64,000 nucleotides of DNA. Source: Roseovarius mucosus DSM 17069. Lineage in GTDB: Bacteria > Pseudomonadota > Alphaproteobacteria > Rhodobacterales > Rhodobacteraceae. The notes beneath the pieces were generated by a model. The model did no database searches. It saw nothing but the letters and a program-made list of their open reading frames with translations, and was not told where the DNA came from. The stretch lies in the NCBI RefSeq assembly GCF_000768555.3, contig NZ_KN293991.1:248001-312000 (forward strand), written 5' to 3'. Positions 43,134-53,961 of the stretch are shown here, piece after piece (the stretch's first letter is position 1; the number at the start of each line of letters is the position of its first letter). The position numbers and the translations under genes were made by a program.

Positions 43134-43159
43134 AGATAGGGCCGTGATCTCTATTTATG
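43129..43159 (+). promoter_or_regulatory. Candidate heat-shock sigma-32 promoter before ftsH
   Basis: ATTG (43129-43132) and TCTATTTATG (43150-43159) are 17 bp apart. Alphaproteobacterial RpoH promoters use CTTG-N17-CYTATNTNNG, so 9 of 10 -10 positions and three of four -35 positions fit. It overlaps the tilS stop. ftsH is commonly heat-shock controlled. Confidence 0.4.
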
Positions 43160-43212
43160 ATCAAGACGCCCTGTGCTAGACGCACGGGGATACGAATTTT
43201 GGGAGAGAACCC

Positions 43213-45129
43213 TTGGGTAACGCAAGAAATATTGCCTTCTGGCTGGTGCTGTTCCTGTTGATCCTCGCGCTGTTCAACCTGTTCAGTGGGTCGGGCAACA
43301 CCCTCCAGAGCCGCGCAGTGCCGTATTCCGAGTTTGTGGCGGCAGTGGACAGCGGCGGCGTGAGCCAGGTCACGCTTGATGGCGAAACCGTGCGCTATCG
43401 CGGGTCGGATGGTCAGGACTACGCCACGATCAAGCCCGAGGATGCCGAGATCACGCAGCGCCTGATCGACGCGGGCATCCCGGTCAAGGCCGAAAGCCAG
43501 CAGCAGTCGGGGTTCCAGACCTTCATCGTGTCGCTTCTGCCTTTCCTGCTGCTGATTGGTGTGTGGATCTATTTCATGAACCGCATGCAGGGCGGCGGCA
43601 AAGGCGGTGCGATGGGCTTTGGTAAGTCCAAGGCAAAGATGCTGACGGAAAAGCATGGGCGCGTCACCTTTGATGACGTGGCAGGCATCGACGAGGCCAA
43701 GGAAGAGCTTGAGGAAATCGTCGAGTTCCTTCGCAATCCTCAGAAATTCTCGCGTCTTGGAGGCAAGATCCCCAAGGGCGCGTTGCTTGTCGGTCCTCCG
43801 GGCACGGGTAAGACGCTGCTGGCACGCGCCATCGCAGGCGAGGCGGGCGTGCCGTTCTTTACCATCTCCGGCTCCGACTTTGTGGAAATGTTCGTGGGTG
43901 TCGGCGCCAGCCGAGTGCGCGATATGTTCGAGCAGGCCAAGAAAAATGCGCCCTGTATCGTGTTCATCGACGAGATTGACGCTGTGGGCCGGCATCGTGG
44001 CGCAGGCTATGGCGGTGGCAATGACGAACGCGAGCAAACGCTGAACCAGTTGCTTGTGGAAATGGACGGGTTCGAGGCCAATGAAGGCGTGATCATCATC
44101 GCGGCGACCAACCGCAAGGATGTGCTTGACCCCGCGCTTCTGCGCCCCGGCCGGTTCGACCGTCAGGTGACGGTGCCCAACCCCGACATCAAGGGCCGCG
44201 AGAAAATTCTCAACGTCCATGCGCGCAAGACGCCGCTTGGTCCCGATGTGGACCTGCGCCTGATTGCGCGTGGCACGCCCGGTTTCTCAGGCGCGGACCT
44301 TGCCAATCTCGTCAACGAGGCGGCGCTGATGGCGGCGCGCGTCGGCCGTCGCTTTGTCACAATGGTCGATTTCGAGAATGCCAAGGACAAGGTGATGATG
44401 GGGGCCGAGCGCCGCTCGATGGTCCTGACCGACGATCAAAAGGAAAAGACCGCCTATCACGAGGCGGGCCATGCGGTCGTGGGTCTGGCCCTGCCGAAAT
44501 GCGATCCCGTCTACAAGGCCACGATCATCCCGCGCGGTGGCGCGCTGGGTATGGTCGTCAGCCTGCCCGAGATCGACCGCCTCAACTGGCACCGCTCTGA
44601 ATGCGAGGAAAAGCTAGCGATGACCATGGCGGGCAAGGCCGCCGAAATCCTAAAATATGGCGAGGATAACGTGTCGAACGGCCCTGCTGGCGATATTCAG
44701 CAGGCCAGCGGCCTGGCGCGCGCCATGGTGATGCGCTGGGGCATGTCCGACAAGGTCGGCAATATCGACTATGAGCAGGCGCACGAAGGCTACATGGGCA
44801 ATGGCGCCGGGGGCTTTTCGATTTCCGCGCATACCAAGGAGCTGATCGAGGAAGAGGTTAAACGCCTGATCGACGAGGCCTATATTCGCGCCAAGAAGAT
44901 CCTGACTGATCGACAGGAAGATTGGGAACGTCTGGCGCAGGGCCTCTTGGAATACGAGACCCTGACCGGCGACGAAATCAAGCGCGTCATGCGCGGCGAG
45001 CCGCCGATGTCGAGTGACGATGACGATGGCAACGCCGAGGCCACCAAGCCCTCTGTCACCGCGATCCCGAAAACCAAGCCCAAATCCACGCCCGGCGATG
45101 GCGGGCTGGAGCCCGAGCCCTCAACGTGA
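43213..45129 (+). CDS. ftsH: FtsH, membrane-bound ATP-dependent zinc metalloprotease
   Basis: A 638-residue protein with two N-terminal membrane helices flanking a periplasmic domain, an AAA domain with Walker A GPPGTGKT, Walker [11 protein letters not shown] and the second-region-of-homology arginine, and the zinc protease motif HEAGH. It degrades misassembled membrane proteins and regulators such as LpxC or RpoH. It starts with TTG after GGGAGAG. The C-terminal tail is longer and acidic. Its stop overlaps the next gene (GTGA). Confidence 0.97.
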   Translation: MGNARNIAFWLVLFLLILALFNLFSGSGNTLQSRAVPYSEFVAAVDSGGVSQVTLDGETVRYRGSDGQDYATIKPEDAEITQRLIDAGIPVKAESQQQSGFQTFIVSLLPFLLLIGVWIYFMNRMQGGGKGGAMGFGKSKAKMLTEKHGRVTFDDVAGIDEAKEELEEIVEFLRNPQKFSRLGGKIPKGALLVGPPGTGKTLLARAIAGEAGVPFFTISGSDFVEMFVGVGASRVRDMFEQAKKNAPCIVFIDEIDAVGRHRGAGYGGGNDEREQTLNQLLVEMDGFEANEGVIIIAATNRKDVLDPALLRPGRFDRQVTVPNPDIKGREKILNVHARKTPLGPDVDLRLIARGTPGFSGADLANLVNEAALMAARVGRRFVTMVDFENAKDKVMMGAERRSMVLTDDQKEKTAYHEAGHAVVGLALPKCDPVYKATIIPRGGALGMVVSLPEIDRLNWHRSECEEKLAMTMAGKAAEILKYGEDNVSNGPAGDIQQASGLARAMVMRWGMSDKVGNIDYEQAHEGYMGNGAGGFSISAHTKELIEEEVKRLIDEAYIRAKKILTDRQEDWERLAQGLLEYETLTGDEIKRVMRGEPPMSSDDDDGNAEATKPSVTAIPKTKPKSTPGDGGLEPEPST

Positions 45130-45908
45130 GCCCGAACGCCGCGAAACAGGACTGGAATCCCGGAGCCTATGCAAGGTTCCGGGATCAACGCTTGCGGCCC
45201 GCGCTCGACCTTCTGAATGCGGTTGGGCAAATGGGTGCGGGCGACGTGGTCGATCTGGGGTGCGGCAATGGCGTGATGGCCGAGGCCTTGCGCGCCCGTG
45301 CGGGCAACAGGGCCTTGGTTGGCGTCGATGCCAGCCCGGCCATGCTAGAAAAGGCGCAAGGCACTGGCTATGACGCGCTTCAACAAGCCGACATCGCAGA
45401 GTGGCTGCCGCGTCGCGCGCCCGGCCTGATCTATTCCAACGCCGCGCTGCATTGGGTCGGCAATCACGAGGCGTTGATGCCCAAGCTCGTGCGCATGCTG
45501 GGTAAGGGCGGCACGCTGGCTGTTCAGATGCCGCATCAGAACAAGGCCCCCTCGCACCGTGTCTGGCTCTCTCTGGCCGAGGAGCTGTTTGCCGGACGGA
45601 TCGAGAAAATGGGCACCCCTGGCGTCATGTCCCCCATCAAGTATGAGGAGCTTTTGGCCCCTCTGGGCCAATTTCGTCTCTGGGAAACCGACTATTACCA
45701 ACGCCTGACTGCCGAACCCGGAAGTCACCCGGTGCGCCGCTACACTGAAAGCACATATGCCCGCCCGGTGCTGGCCGCGCTCGACCCGAACGAAAAGGCA
45801 GACCTCATCCGCCGCTATGAAGAGGTGATGCACAGCGCCTATCCGGTGCGTGCCGATGGTACTGTGCTATTCCCGTTCCGCCGCCTGTTCTTTACCCTCA
45901 CTGTCTGA
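45126..45908 (+). CDS. tam: Trans-aconitate 2-methyltransferase family SAM enzyme
   Basis: A 260-residue class I methyltransferase with motif [14 protein letters not shown] and the Tam-specific patterns [18 protein letters not shown] and [13 protein letters not shown]. It would methylate trans-aconitate, a spontaneous by-product that inhibits the TCA cycle, using S-adenosylmethionine. GTG start overlapping the ftsH stop, so co-translated. Confidence 0.88.
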   Translation: MSPNAAKQDWNPGAYARFRDQRLRPALDLLNAVGQMGAGDVVDLGCGNGVMAEALRARAGNRALVGVDASPAMLEKAQGTGYDALQQADIAEWLPRRAPGLIYSNAALHWVGNHEALMPKLVRMLGKGGTLAVQMPHQNKAPSHRVWLSLAEELFAGRIEKMGTPGVMSPIKYEELLAPLGQFRLWETDYYQRLTAEPGSHPVRRYTESTYARPVLAALDPNEKADLIRRYEEVMHSAYPVRADGTVLFPFRRLFFTLTV

Positions 45909-45924
45909 ACCGGAATTTGAGCGA

Positions 45925-45957
45925 CCCTGCGGGGCGAGTATTTTTACCAAAAAGAAA
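45925..45957 (+). terminator. GC-hairpin plus T-run after tam
   Basis: CCCTGCGGGG is followed by CGAGTATTTTTACCAAAAAG. The hairpin is short, but the T-run is good. A similar GAGTATTT...AAA block after genes is familiar from Rhodobacteraceae genomes; that comparison is from memory. Confidence 0.5.
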
Positions 45958-45971
45958 CGGGGCGCGAACCA

Positions 45972-46577
45972 ATGCCTGCATTGATGCCAACCGACTATTA
46001 CGGTCGAATCACGTGGCTGGGCCGCGTCGCGCAACGCGACGTGACGCTGGAGGCCGAATCACTCGACGCGGTGGATGTGACCTTTGCCGGTGTCGCGGGA
46101 GAAGAACATGCAGGCCTCACCCGTCCCTCCTGTAGTCGGGTCTTGTCTCAACATCCCCGAGGTACGGAAATCCGCAATGTGCGGCAGTTCTCGCTGCTCT
46201 CTGTCGAGGATATAACTGCCATTGCCAACGCTATGGGAATCGCGCGCCTTGATCCCGCTTGGCTTGGTGCGTCAATTGTGATCGAGGGAATTCCTGACCT
46301 CAGCCACCTGCCTCCGTCCTCGCGCTTGCAAGGGCCGGATGGGGTGACGCTGGTGGTGGATATGGAAAACCGCCCTTGCCACCTGCCGGCCAAGGTGATC
46401 GAGGGTCACGCCCCCGGTTTCGGTGCGAAGTTCAAACGCGCGGCGCTCGGGCGGCGGGGCATCACGGCCTGGGTCGAGCGGGAGGGGCGGCTCGCCCTCG
46501 GTCAGATGCTGCGCCTGCACATTCCCGATCAGCCGGTCTGGTCCGAACTCTTGCGCGCCCGCGGCACGTTGCTCTGA
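45972..46577 (+). CDS. MOSC-domain protein
   Basis: A 201-residue protein with a MOSC (Moco sulfurase C-terminal) domain, including the MENRPC motif with the conserved cysteine and KRAALGRRGITAWVEREG. MOSC proteins carry or transfer sulfur from cysteine to metal cofactors. There is no other domain, as in the stand-alone bacterial members. The substrate is not known. Confidence 0.8.
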   Translation: MPALMPTDYYGRITWLGRVAQRDVTLEAESLDAVDVTFAGVAGEEHAGLTRPSCSRVLSQHPRGTEIRNVRQFSLLSVEDITAIANAMGIARLDPAWLGASIVIEGIPDLSHLPPSSRLQGPDGVTLVVDMENRPCHLPAKVIEGHAPGFGAKFKRAALGRRGITAWVEREGRLALGQMLRLHIPDQPVWSELLRARGTLL

Positions 46578-46608
46578 TCCCCCATTTTCGCGTTTCGATC
46601 CGGTGCTG

Positions 46609-46635
46609 CCTGTGGTGATCCGCCGCAACCACAGG
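46609..46635 (+). other. 8-bp stem hairpin upstream of fhs
   Basis: CCTGTGGT (46609-46616) pairs with ACCACAGG (46628-46635) around an 11-base loop, 92 bp before the fhs start. It may terminate the MOSC transcript or be a leader element. I found no ZTP riboswitch signature. Confidence 0.4.
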
Positions 46636-46726
46636 TCCATGTGTCGGATTCGCATGCTGTGGGATGCCGAGAATTGGCTATCACCGAGGTCAGATCAAGC
46701 CCAACAGACGAGGGAAGGAAACGACT

Positions 46727-48403
46727 ATGGGTTACAAGAGCGACATCGAGATTGCGCGGGAGGCCAAGAAGCGACCGATTCAGGAGATCGGTGCCAAGCG
46801 GGGCATTTCGAACGAAGATCTTTTGCCCTACGGCCATGATAAGGCCAAGGTCAGCCAGAAGTTCATCGACTCGGTTCAGGGCAACAAGAATGGCAAGCTG
46901 ATCCTCGTGACCGCGATCAACCCGACCCCGGCGGGCGAGGGCAAGACCACGACCACAGTTGGCCTGGGCGACGGTCTGAACCGCATCGGCAAGAAGGCTA
47001 CCGTCTGCATCCGCGAGGCCAGCCTTGGGCCGAACTTCGGGATGAAGGGTGGCGCTGCTGGTGGTGGCTATGCGCAGGTTGTCCCGATGGAGGACATGAA
47101 CCTGCACTTCACCGGCGACTTCCACGCCATCACCAGCGCGCACAGCCTGCTGAGCGCCATGATCGACAACCACATCTATTGGGGCAACGAGCAGAACATC
47201 GACACCCGCCGCGTCGTGTGGCGTCGCGTGGTCGACATGAACGACCGCTCGCTGCGCCAGATCACCTCGTCGCTGGGCGGCGTGTCCAACGGTTTCGCCC
47301 GCGAAGATGGCTTTGACATCACTGTCGCCTCCGAAGTCATGGCGATCCTCTGCCTTTCCAAGAACCTCAAGGATCTTGAAGAGCGTCTTGGCTCGATGAT
47401 CGTTGCCTATCGCCGCGACCGCAGCCCTGTGTTCTGCCGCGACATCAAGGCCGAAGGCGCGATGACCGTGCTTCTCAAAGACGCGATGCAGCCGAACCTC
47501 GTGCAGACGCTGGAAAACAACCCCGCCTTCGTCCATGGCGGCCCGTTCGCCAATATCGCGCATGGCTGCAACTCGGTCATCGCCACCACCACCGCGCTCA
47601 AGATCAGCGACTACGTAGTGACCGAAGCGGGCTTTGGTGCGGACCTCGGCGCCGAGAAGTTCATGAACATCAAATGCCGCAAGGCTGGTCTTGCGCCCGA
47701 CTGTGTGGTCATCGTGGCCACTGTGCGTGCGATGAAGATGAATGGCGGCGTGGCCAAGGCGGACCTGGGTGCCGAAAATGTCGATGCGGTCAAGGCGGGT
47801 TGCCCCAACCTCGGGCGTCACATCGAGAACGTCAAATCCTTTGGCGTGCCGGTGGTCGTGGCGATCAACCATTTCGTCACCGATACCGAGGCCGAGATCG
47901 AGGCGGTCAAGTCCTTTGTCGCCAACCATGGCGCCGAGGCGGTGCTGTCGCGCCATTGGGAACTGGGCTCGGAAGGCTCTGAGCCGCTGGCACGCAAGGT
48001 GGTCGAAGTGGCCGAGGCCGGAAATGCCAATTTCGCGCCTCTCTACCCCGATGACATGCCGCTCTTCCAGAAGATCGAAACCATCGCCAAGCGCATCTAC
48101 CGCGCCGACGAGGTTCTGGCCGATCAGAAGATCCGCAGCCAGCTCAAGGAATGGGAAGCGCAGGGTTATGGCAATCTGCCGGTCTGCATGGCCAAGACGC
48201 AGTATAGCTTTACCACCGACCCGAACCGTCGCGGTGCGCCCACCGGCCACTCCGTGCCCGTCCGCGAAGTGCGCCTGTCGGCCGGTGCTGGCTTTGTCGT
48301 GGTGGTCTGCGGCGAAATCATGACCATGCCGGGCCTGCCCAGCAAACCCGCCGCCGAGACGATCCGTCTTAACGACGACGGTCAGATCGAAGGCCTGTTC
48401 TAA
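46727..48403 (+). CDS. fhs: Formate-tetrahydrofolate ligase
   Basis: A 558-residue ATP-dependent enzyme that makes 10-formyl-THF from formate and THF. Motifs include the P-loop-like [18 protein letters not shown] and the family region [20 protein letters not shown]. The ATG at 46727, with GAAGGAAA upstream, is preferred over one at 46664, since [13 protein letters not shown] is the family N-terminus. With folD downstream it supports one-carbon exchange from formate, common in marine roseobacters. Confidence 0.97.
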   Translation: MGYKSDIEIAREAKKRPIQEIGAKRGISNEDLLPYGHDKAKVSQKFIDSVQGNKNGKLILVTAINPTPAGEGKTTTTVGLGDGLNRIGKKATVCIREASLGPNFGMKGGAAGGGYAQVVPMEDMNLHFTGDFHAITSAHSLLSAMIDNHIYWGNEQNIDTRRVVWRRVVDMNDRSLRQITSSLGGVSNGFAREDGFDITVASEVMAILCLSKNLKDLEERLGSMIVAYRRDRSPVFCRDIKAEGAMTVLLKDAMQPNLVQTLENNPAFVHGGPFANIAHGCNSVIATTTALKISDYVVTEAGFGADLGAEKFMNIKCRKAGLAPDCVVIVATVRAMKMNGGVAKADLGAENVDAVKAGCPNLGRHIENVKSFGVPVVVAINHFVTDTEAEIEAVKSFVANHGAEAVLSRHWELGSEGSEPLARKVVEVAEAGNANFAPLYPDDMPLFQKIETIAKRIYRADEVLADQKIRSQLKEWEAQGYGNLPVCMAKTQYSFTTDPNRRGAPTGHSVPVREVRLSAGAGFVVVVCGEIMTMPGLPSKPAAETIRLNDDGQIEGLF

Positions 48404-48415
48404 GCTAAACCAGAT

Positions 48416-48448
48416 AGGCCGCCCGGGGTATCGCGCTCCGGGCGGCCT
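48416..48448 (+). terminator. 11-bp perfect hairpin after fhs
   Basis: AGGCCGCCCGG (48416-48426) pairs with CCGGGCGGCCT (48438-48448), loop of 11 bases. It lies between fhs and folD. The T-run is weak (TTG), so it may only attenuate. Confidence 0.6.
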
Positions 48449-48493
48449 TGCGCATGGCGCATAACGATTGAAAGCACGATGAAAGGGCTGGGA

Positions 48494-49384
48494 ATGACGG
48501 CTAAAGTGATCGACGGCAAGGCCTTTGCCGCAGAGGTGCGCGCCAAGGTGGCCGCGCATGTGACGCGCCTCAAAGAGGAAAACGGCATCACGCCGGGCCT
48601 TGCGGTGGTGCTCGTGGGCGAGGACCCGGCCAGTCAGGTCTATGTTCGCTCCAAGGGCAAGCAGACCGTCGAAGTTGGCATGAATTCGTATGAGCATAAA
48701 CTCGATGCCGACACATCCGAGGCCGATCTTCTGGCGCTGATCGACCGGCTTAACAAGGATGCCACGGTTCACGGCATTCTTGTGCAGTTACCGCTGCCGA
48801 AACATCTTGATTCCGATCTGGTGATCAATGCGATTGATCCGGCCAAGGATGTCGATGGATTTCACATTTCCAACGTGGGTCTCTTGGGCACCGGCCAGAA
48901 ATCCATGGTGCCCTGCACGCCGCTAGGCTGTCTGATGATGCTGCGCGATCATCACGGCTCGCTTGCGGGGATGGATGCCGTGGTGCTGGGCCGTTCCAAC
49001 ATCGTGGGCAAGCCGATGGCGCAATTGCTCTTGGGTGACAGCTGCACCGTCACCATCGCGCATAGCCGGACCAAGGATCTGGCCGATGTCTGCCGCCGCG
49101 CTGATATCGTCGTGGCTGCCGTGGGGCGCCCCGAAATGGTGCCGGGTGACTGGATCAAGCCGGGGGCCACGGTGATCGACGTGGGCATCAACCGGATCGA
49201 GCGGGATGGCAAGACCGTGTTGGTCGGCGATGTCGATTACGCCTCTGCCGCCGCGGTTGCGGGGGCGATCACGCCGGTTCCGGGTGGTGTCGGTCCGATG
49301 ACGATTGCCTGTCTTCTGGCCAATACCCTGACCGCTTGCTGCCGCGCCAATGGGCTGGCAGAGCCAGAGGGTCTGACCGCCTGA
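48494..49384 (+). CDS. folD: Bifunctional methylenetetrahydrofolate dehydrogenase / methenyl-THF cyclohydrolase FolD
   Basis: A 296-residue enzyme with the FolD signatures [14 protein letters not shown] (active-site Tyr and Lys), [21 protein letters not shown] and the [19 protein letters not shown]-binding motif. It converts methylene-THF to 10-formyl-THF, working next to Fhs. ATG at 48494 is used; a start at 48479 would add MKGLG. It ends 4 bp before the convergent VWA gene. Confidence 0.96.
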   Translation: MTAKVIDGKAFAAEVRAKVAAHVTRLKEENGITPGLAVVLVGEDPASQVYVRSKGKQTVEVGMNSYEHKLDADTSEADLLALIDRLNKDATVHGILVQLPLPKHLDSDLVINAIDPAKDVDGFHISNVGLLGTGQKSMVPCTPLGCLMMLRDHHGSLAGMDAVVLGRSNIVGKPMAQLLLGDSCTVTIAHSRTKDLADVCRRADIVVAAVGRPEMVPGDWIKPGATVIDVGINRIERDGKTVLVGDVDYASAAAVAGAITPVPGGVGPMTIACLLANTLTACCRANGLAEPEGLTA

Positions 49385-49388
49385 GTCC

Positions 49389-50111
49389 TCAGCCCCGCCC
49401 AGGTGGCGGGGCGATCACGCCCAGATTTCCGATCAGCGGACAGCCCAGCGTTTCGCGCAGGGCTGCCGCCAATTCGTCGACCGTTTCGGTCGAGACGAAG
49501 AGACCCCCCGTCGCATCCGCCAGACATTTTGCCACCGTCTGCCCGTCATAGACCTGCGCCTCGGGGCTGTTCCACGAAAACGGGTCATGCACCACGCGGA
49601 ACCCGATGACATGCACGGTTAAACTGCGCGCTTCCTTTGCCAGTGACGCTCCAAGCGCACACGGCGTGCCGCCGCAGGTTTCATTCCCATCTGTGACCAG
49701 CACCACGATCCCTGGTTGGGTGCGATAGCCCAGCACCTCCGCCGCCACCGCGACAGAGGCGGCAATCGGCGTCAGGCCGCCGGGAATCAGCGCCTCGATG
49801 CGCTCTACCACCGCCTCTGCAGCATCAGGAATGGGATCAAAATGTCGCGTGATCCCTGAACAGGGATGCGTTCCCCCCGCCCCATAGGTCAAGAGGCCGA
49901 CCCGCCGAAAGGGTGCAATTTCGGGCATCACCTGTCGCAGCGCGGCGCGCGCCTCGCTGATACGGGTGGCCGCGGTCGGATCATGGCCGACCTCGGCCAT
50001 GGAGCCCGACCCGTCAAACACCAACATCGCATCGGTAGCACAGCCCATGGCCGCTTGCGGTGAGGGACCGGGCAAGGCGGTCAGGGCAAGGCAGAGGGCA
50101 ATCGCGCGCAT
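49389..50111 (-). CDS. Secreted von Willebrand factor type A domain protein
   Basis: A 240-residue protein with a signal peptide (RAIALCLALTALPGPSPQAA) and a VWA domain starting DAMLVFDGSGSMAE, the MIDAS metal site DxSxS, with further ligand residues in TDGNETCGG. It should bind protein partners outside the inner membrane. The ribosome-binding site GGAGG lies 6 bp before ATG 50111 and 3 bp before ATG 50114; the former spacing is preferred. Role unknown. Confidence 0.8.
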   Translation of the reverse strand: MRAIALCLALTALPGPSPQAAMGCATDAMLVFDGSGSMAEVGHDPTAATRISEARAALRQVMPEIAPFRRVGLLTYGAGGTHPCSGITRHFDPIPDAAEAVVERIEALIPGGLTPIAASVAVAAEVLGYRTQPGIVVLVTDGNETCGGTPCALGASLAKEARSLTVHVIGFRVVHDPFSWNSPEAQVYDGQTVAKCLADATGGLFVSTETVDELAAALRETLGCPLIGNLGVIAPPPGRG

Positions 50112-50222
50112 CATGGGCCTCCGGTCACAGGATCGAACCCCAAGCGTATCGCGGTCACAGCATATGTCCAGAGAACAGGCAATGCGACCGGTCCGCCTCA
50201 TGTCCTGCCGCCTGCGGATCGG

Positions 50223-51065
50223 TCACACGACCTTGAGGCAGAAGTGAAATTCGTTCATCGGTCGCACAGTCTCGACCATCTTTTGAAGGCGCAGGTTTAT
50301 GCCAAGATCCGGGAAGGTTTCGGTCAAGTCTACGAATTCTTGATCCGTCAGAATGTTGCAATGCACATCGACATAGCTGCTGCGGGCGGTGTCCATCATC
50401 TTGCGGGCATGGGCGAGTGAGAACTGACGCGCGACGCCGTGATTGACCCCGTGCTGCCAGACTTGTCCCGCTTTGACCGGCCTGAAATGATAAAAATGGT
50501 CAAAGACGGTTTGTGGGTCCGGTTGGGTGATACTCCGCGCGTCGCGGTCGATGAACTGGCCTAGGGTGGTTCTGGGTCGATCAATGTCATAGGTATAGCG
50601 ACGATCGGGAAACGCCCCGATGATGGCACCACCTGGCCCCATCTCGGCTGCAAGCTGACGCAAGAAACCAAGCAGATCGGCTATATGCTCGTAAACATGC
50701 GAACCGAAGATATAGCGCACACCCGCGCCCGAAATCGCTTGCGGCAGGGAGATACCCTTGAGCACATAATCGACCTCGACTACCCGATCTGCGTGTCTCA
50801 AAGGGCTGTTTTCGGCAAGGCGTCTCAGCTCGCTTGTAGAGCTGACATCGGCATAACGCACATTCCAGTCCGGTCTGGTCAATAGCGGGCGATCAAACGG
50901 CCCTATTTCGACTCCTAGCTCTGACGAGGTGACACAGCCCGCGACAAATTCGAGGAGCCTGTTTTTTCGCTGATCAAGCATCCGTGCGGTCGCCGACTGG
51001 CTCAGCGGTTTGTCATTCTTTGCCTGCGCTGCGCCATCAGATCGCTGCTTGCCGAACTTCCACAT
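50223..51065 (-). CDS. SAM-dependent methyltransferase-like protein
   Basis: A 280-residue protein with a degenerate methyltransferase fold: motif I GVEIGPFDRPLL, then GSHVYEHIADLLGFLRQLAAEMGPGG, a typical post-motif pattern of type 11 methyltransferases. Such genes often modify sugars or lipids. It lies between the VWA gene and rplO, in the opposite direction, where other alphaproteobacteria have the rest of the spc ribosomal cluster. The substrate is unknown. Confidence 0.7.
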   Translation of the reverse strand: MWKFGKQRSDGAAQAKNDKPLSQSATARMLDQRKNRLLEFVAGCVTSSELGVEIGPFDRPLLTRPDWNVRYADVSSTSELRRLAENSPLRHADRVVEVDYVLKGISLPQAISGAGVRYIFGSHVYEHIADLLGFLRQLAAEMGPGGAIIGAFPDRRYTYDIDRPRTTLGQFIDRDARSITQPDPQTVFDHFYHFRPVKAGQVWQHGVNHGVARQFSLAHARKMMDTARSSYVDVHCNILTDQEFVDLTETFPDLGINLRLQKMVETVRPMNEFHFCLKVV

Positions 51066-51231
51066 TCCAACCCATCCAAGTATGACCTGACACCAATCGG
51101 CAGCGGCCTATGTCCGAGACCGAAGCCGTACCCACGTTGGCACAATGCGGAGGCACCGGGTAGCGCAAAGTCCGGGCTGGTCCGAAAATTCCCCGTGAGC
51201 GCATCGCCTCCTGGCGCCAAAGGCACCACTC

Positions 51232-51260
51232 TTGTCAAGGACCTCTGCACCGTCTATACG
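51232..51260 (+). promoter_or_regulatory. Promoter of rplO-secY-adk
   Basis: A -35 TTGTCA (51232-51237) and a -10 TATACG (51255-51260) are separated by exactly 17 bp. It lies about 95 bp upstream of rplO, in a gap after a divergent gene, so rplO-secY-adk starts its own transcript here. Confidence 0.65.
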
Positions 51261-51355
51261 CCCCCGGTGGCCCCGTCTTGGGGTCCGACTCAACCAACAC
51301 GCCGCGTTCGGCCGCTCCCGTCGCTGGGGGTCGCATCCGGCAAGGAGATAGCGAC

Positions 51356-51829
51356 ATGAAACTGCATGAACTTCACGACAATCCCGGCGCCACCAAGCGC
51401 AAAAAGCGCATTGGCCGCGGTCCGGGTTCCGGCATGGGTAAAACCGGTGGCCGGGGTATCAAAGGTCAGAAATCCCGGTCGGGTGTTTCGATCGGGGGCT
51501 ACGAGGGTGGCCAGATGCCGCTCTATCAGCGTCTGCCCAAGCGCGGCTTCAACAAGCCGAACCGCAAATCCTTTGCTGTCATCAACCTGGGCCTCATCCA
51601 GAAATTCGTCGAAGCCGGCAAGATCGACGCCTCTGCGCCGATCACCGAAGATGCGCTGGTTGCATCGGGCCTCGTGCGCCGCAAGCTGGACGGTATCCGC
51701 GTTCTGGCCAAGGGCGACGTCAGCGCCAAGCTTGATATTCAGGTCACAGGTGCCTCGCGCGCTGCGATCGAAGCGGTCGAAAAGGCCGGTGGCTCTCTCT
51801 CGGTCACAACCGCGCAGTCGGCCGAATAA
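51356..51829 (+). CDS. rplO: 50S ribosomal protein L15
   Basis: A 157-residue ribosomal protein with the L15 N-terminus [20 protein letters not shown] and the glycine-rich [23 protein letters not shown] at 51356 after AAGGAGATAGCG; a longer frame from 51278 is rejected. It heads a short transcript with secY and adk. In most bacteria rpmD and rpsE precede it, but here an opposite-strand methyltransferase does. Confidence 0.97.
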   Translation: MKLHELHDNPGATKRKKRIGRGPGSGMGKTGGRGIKGQKSRSGVSIGGYEGGQMPLYQRLPKRGFNKPNRKSFAVINLGLIQKFVEAGKIDASAPITEDALVASGLVRRKLDGIRVLAKGDVSAKLDIQVTGASRAAIEAVEKAGGSLSVTTAQSAE

Positions 51830-51835
51830 GAGGTT

Positions 51836-51859
51836 GTGAGCGGCATCCGTGCCGCTTAC
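51836..51859 (+). other. Intercistronic hairpin after rplO
   Basis: GTGAGCGGCA (51836-51845) pairs with TGCCGCTTAC (51850-51859) with one G-T pair, loop TCCG. A second perfect hairpin, ACGCCGCCT/AGGCGGCGT (51882-51890 and 51909-51917), follows before secY. They may tune secY levels. Confidence 0.5.
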
Positions 51860-51940
51860 ATATGGCCCAAGTTTTCCTTTGACGCCGCCTGAGCTGGAAA
51901 ACAGCCCAAGGCGGCGTTGTCACATGAAAGAGACCCGCGA

Positions 51941-53305
51941 ATGGTATCTGCAGCAGAGCAAATGGCGGCCAACACCAGCTGGTCCGCGCTGGGCAAAGCC
52001 ACCGAACTGCGCAAACGCATCCTTTTCACGCTCGGCCTGCTGATCGTCTACCGGCTGGGCACCTTTATCCCGGTGCCGGGCATTGATGGGGCGGCGCTGC
52101 GCGAATTCATGGAAGGCGCGCAGGCCTCGATCGGTGGTATGCTCAGCATGTTCACCGGCGGTGCGCTCGGGCGGATGGGCATCTTTGCTCTTGGCATCAT
52201 GCCCTATATCTCGGCCTCGATCATTGTGCAGTTGATGACGGCTTTGGTGCCCGCGCTTGAACAGCTTAAAAAAGAAGGTGAGCAGGGCCGCAAGAAGATC
52301 AACCAATATACGCGCTACGGAACAGTTGGTCTTGCGACGCTGCAATCCTACGGTCTCGCGGTTTCGTTGCAATCGGGCGATATGGCCTCGAATCCGGGCA
52401 TGTTCTTTATTGTTTCGTGCATGATCACCCTCATCGGCGGCACCATGTTCCTGATGTGGCTGGGGGAACAGATCACCGCGCGCGGCGTGGGCAATGGTAT
52501 TTCGCTGATCATCTTTGTCGGCATCATCGCCGAGGTGCCGGCTGCTCTGGCACAGTTCTTTGCCTCTGGCCGCTCGGGCGCGATCAGCCCGGCAGTGATC
52601 GTTGGGGTGATGCTGATGGTCGTGGCCGTGATCGCCTTTGTGGTGTTCATGGAGCGCTCGCTGCGCAAGATCCATATCCAGTATCCCCGTCGTCAGGTGG
52701 GCATGAAGATCTATGATGGCGGGTCGTCGCATCTGCCGGTCAAGGTCAACCCGGCGGGCGTGATCCCGGCGATCTTTGCCTCTTCTCTGCTGCTGTTGCC
52801 CGCTACGATCACCACATTCTCGGGCAATACGACCAATCCGGTCCTCTCGACCGTGATGGCCTATTTTGGCCCCGGCCAGCCGCTCTATCTGCTGTTCTTC
52901 ACGATCATGATCGTGTTCTTCGCCTATTTCTACACGTTCAACGTGGCGTTCAAGACCGATGACGTGGCCGATAACCTCAAGAACCAGAACGGTTTCATTC
53001 CCGGCATCCGTCCTGGCAAGCGGACGGCAGAATATCTCGACTACGTGGTCGCCCGCGTGCTGGTCATCGGCTCTGCCTATCTGGCGGCGGTCTGCCTTCT
53101 GCCCGAGATCCTGCGCAACCAGTTCGCCATTCCCTTCTACTTTGGCGGTACATCGGTTCTGATCGTCGTGTCCGTGACCATGGATACCATCCAGCAGGTC
53201 CAGTCGCACCTTCTGGCCCACCAATACGAAGGATTGATCGAGAAATCCCAACTCAGCGGCAAGGGCAAGAAACGCAGCCGCAGAAAGGCTCCGGCGCGTC
53301 GATGA
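51941..53305 (+). CDS. secY: SecY, protein-translocation channel
   Basis: A 454-residue polytopic protein with ten membrane helices, and the N-terminal [21 protein letters not shown] and conserved [20 protein letters not shown] segments. It is the channel of the Sec translocon. ATG at 51941 ([11 protein letters not shown], as in other Rhodobacteraceae SecY) is used rather than a TTG at 51917. The stop overlaps the adk start by 4 bp. Confidence 0.97.
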   Translation: MVSAAEQMAANTSWSALGKATELRKRILFTLGLLIVYRLGTFIPVPGIDGAALREFMEGAQASIGGMLSMFTGGALGRMGIFALGIMPYISASIIVQLMTALVPALEQLKKEGEQGRKKINQYTRYGTVGLATLQSYGLAVSLQSGDMASNPGMFFIVSCMITLIGGTMFLMWLGEQITARGVGNGISLIIFVGIIAEVPAALAQFFASGRSGAISPAVIVGVMLMVVAVIAFVVFMERSLRKIHIQYPRRQVGMKIYDGGSSHLPVKVNPAGVIPAIFASSLLLLPATITTFSGNTTNPVLSTVMAYFGPGQPLYLLFFTIMIVFFAYFYTFNVAFKTDDVADNLKNQNGFIPGIRPGKRTAEYLDYVVARVLVIGSAYLAAVCLLPEILRNQFAIPFYFGGTSVLIVVSVTMDTIQQVQSHLLAHQYEGLIEKSQLSGKGKKRSRRKAPARR

Positions 53306-53946
53306 ATATCATTCTTCTCGGACCACCGGGCGCGGGCAAAGGCACGCAGGCACATCACTTGGTCGCGAGCCGGGACATGATCCAGCTCTCAACCGGTGAC
53401 ATGCTGCGCGCCGCCAAGGACAGCGGCTCTGAGATGGGGCGCATTGTGGCGGATGTGATGGCGCGCGGCGATCTTGTGACCGATGAGATCGTGATCGGCC
53501 TTATCCGCGAGCAGTTGCAGGGCGCGCAAAAGGGCGGGTTCATCTTTGACGGCTTTCCGCGCACTCTGGCGCAGGCCGATGCGCTTGCCGACCTGTTGGA
53601 AGAGACGGGCGAGACCCTCGATGCCGTGATCGAATTGCGTGTCGACGACGAGGCGCTTGTCGAGCGGATCACTGCCCGCTCCACCTGCGGCGGCTGCGGC
53701 GAAGTTTATAACGACATTACCAAACCCTGGCCCGCCGATGGCAAATGCGCCAAATGCGGATCGACCGATGTCAAGCGCCGGACGGACGACAACGAAGACG
53801 CGCTGCGCAATCGCCTTATGGAGTATTACAAGAAAACCTCGCCGCTGATCGGCTATTACTATGCCCATGGGCAATTGACCTCGGTCGATGGTCTTGCGGA
53901 AATTGACGCGGTGCAGGCGGCCATAGCCGAAGCGCTTGACAAATAG
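53302..53946 (+). CDS. adk: Adenylate kinase, zinc-lid type
   Basis: A 214-residue enzyme that balances AMP, ADP and ATP. P-loop [10 protein letters not shown] at residues 7-16, lid domain with four cysteines [10 protein letters not shown] ... CAKCGSTD typical of zinc-binding adenylate kinases, and [10 protein letters not shown]. It overlaps secY (ATGA). Confidence 0.97.
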   Translation: MNIILLGPPGAGKGTQAHHLVASRDMIQLSTGDMLRAAKDSGSEMGRIVADVMARGDLVTDEIVIGLIREQLQGAQKGGFIFDGFPRTLAQADALADLLEETGETLDAVIELRVDDEALVERITARSTCGGCGEVYNDITKPWPADGKCAKCGSTDVKRRTDDNEDALRNRLMEYYKKTSPLIGYYYAHGQLTSVDGLAEIDAVQAAIAEALDK

Positions 53947-53961
53947 CCGTTCATCTGGGTC

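Noticed and set aside
46578..46726. A ZTP-type or SAM-type riboswitch before fhs
   Set aside because: Such riboswitches occur before fhs in some bacteria, but the conserved core sequences were not found; only a plain hairpin is seen.
46529..48772. A 747-codon minus-strand open frame opposite fhs
   Set aside because: Antisense to the fhs gene, with no recognisable motif. It is a codon-bias artefact.
51920..53251. A 443-codon minus-strand open frame opposite secY
   Set aside because: Antisense to secY and very His/Asp-rich without membrane or domain features.
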